From positions 1 through 64,000 of the forward strand of contig NZ_RBID01000011.1 of assembly GCF_003633895.1 (NCBI RefSeq): a DNA stretch of 64,000 nt, in the 5' to 3' direction. Of this stretch, positions 63,838 through 64,000 are shown one piece after another. Origin of the DNA: Vogesella indigofera (lineage in GTDB: Bacteria; Pseudomonadota; Gammaproteobacteria; Burkholderiales; Chromobacteriaceae). Position 1 is the stretch's first letter. Every line of letters starts with the position of its first letter. The notes beneath the pieces were generated by a model that had not been told where the DNA came from, did not search any database, and was given only the letters and a program-made list of their open reading frames with translations. The translations under genes were made by a program, and so were the position numbers.

Positions 63838-64000
63838 ATGTCACATCTGGTGGAATCGATGGCCTTTATGGGGGCTACGCCCTGGCACGGGCTGGGCAAT
63901 CAATTGACGGAACAGCAGCCGGTCGATGTGTGGCTGCATGAGGCGGGAATGAACTGGACGCTGGAGTCCTCCGAGGTGCTGTTCAATGTATCGAAGGATG
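63838..64000 (+). CDS. DUF932 (YfjQ/YafZ-type) island protein, N-terminal part
   Basis: The first 54 codons are in the window: MSHLVESMAFMGATPWHGLG then EQQPVDVWLHEAGMNWTLES. The PWHGLG motif near residue 16 is diagnostic of DUF932 proteins, which are found in plasmids, phages and CP4-type islands. GGAGAAGG lies upstream. The function is unknown; DUF932 genes often lie among anti-restriction and partition genes. The rest of the gene is beyond the window. Confidence 0.85.
   Translation, partial: MSHLVESMAFMGATPWHGLGNQLTEQQPVDVWLHEAGMNWTLESSEVLFNVSKD

Overview
The window reads as a high-GC chromosome segment of a betaproteobacterium, most likely order Neisseriales (Chromobacteriaceae-like: Vogesella, Chromobacterium or Aquitalea relatives). 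This rests on the gene order rpsB-tsf-pyrH-frr-uppS-cdsA-dxr-rseP-bamA-skp-lpxD-fabZ-lpxA-lpxB-rnhB, on protein character and on codon use; the genus is an inference. No database search was possible.

Layout. Bases 1-38,400 are core genome. They hold the 3' end of a 5S rRNA with its terminator, then ProQ/FinO, a macro-domain hydrolase, cysK, a lipoprotein and a YchJ-like protein. Next come a divergent azoR/LysR pair, the Hsp70-like yegD, a UmuD-like S24 peptidase with a 49-codon partner, pyruvate kinase, pepD, a GGDEF/EAL protein with a periplasmic Moco-fold partner, a chemoreceptor and nudC. A degenerate siderophore-type ABC ATPase behind a Fur-box-like site and a nitronate monooxygenase follow. 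The large translation/envelope operon spans 19.1-33.3 kb. After it lie a hypoxanthine-DNA glycosylase, moeA, a ferredoxin, a DnaQ-like exonuclease and a YbaL-type antiporter.

From about 38.88 kb to beyond the right edge the sequence is a genomic island. Its left border carries what looks like the displaced 3' end of a tmRNA or tRNA gene plus that gene's terminator, followed by a P4-type integrase and a scrambled IS remnant. Cargo block 1 is a hybrid 7TM histidine kinase and an AraC-type response regulator, divergent from a 2161-residue autotransporter adhesin. An AT-rich mobile-element core follows: an RHH protein, AlpA, an inovirus-Gp2/YfjJ-like protein, an unknown protein, and truncated zntB and fic genes. 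Cargo block 2 is a copper/silver efflux operon (DUF2946-like protein, CusC, CusB-CusF fusion, CusA, CusF). The window ends inside a DUF932 (YfjQ/YafZ-type) gene. Integrase, AlpA, YfjJ-like and DUF932 together recall E. coli CP4-57-type elements.

Two genome-scale signals stand out. A short motif, TTGCGGCCAAC(G/C)TT, occurs far more often than composition predicts, both singly inside genes and as inverted pairs between genes. It behaves like the DNA uptake sequences of Neisseria but has a different sequence, and it is sparse in the island. A roughly 140-155 bp element is present twice (7.8 and 36.5 kb). Its two copies differ by compensatory changes in their hairpin arms, and each copy abuts the stop codon of a neighbouring gene.
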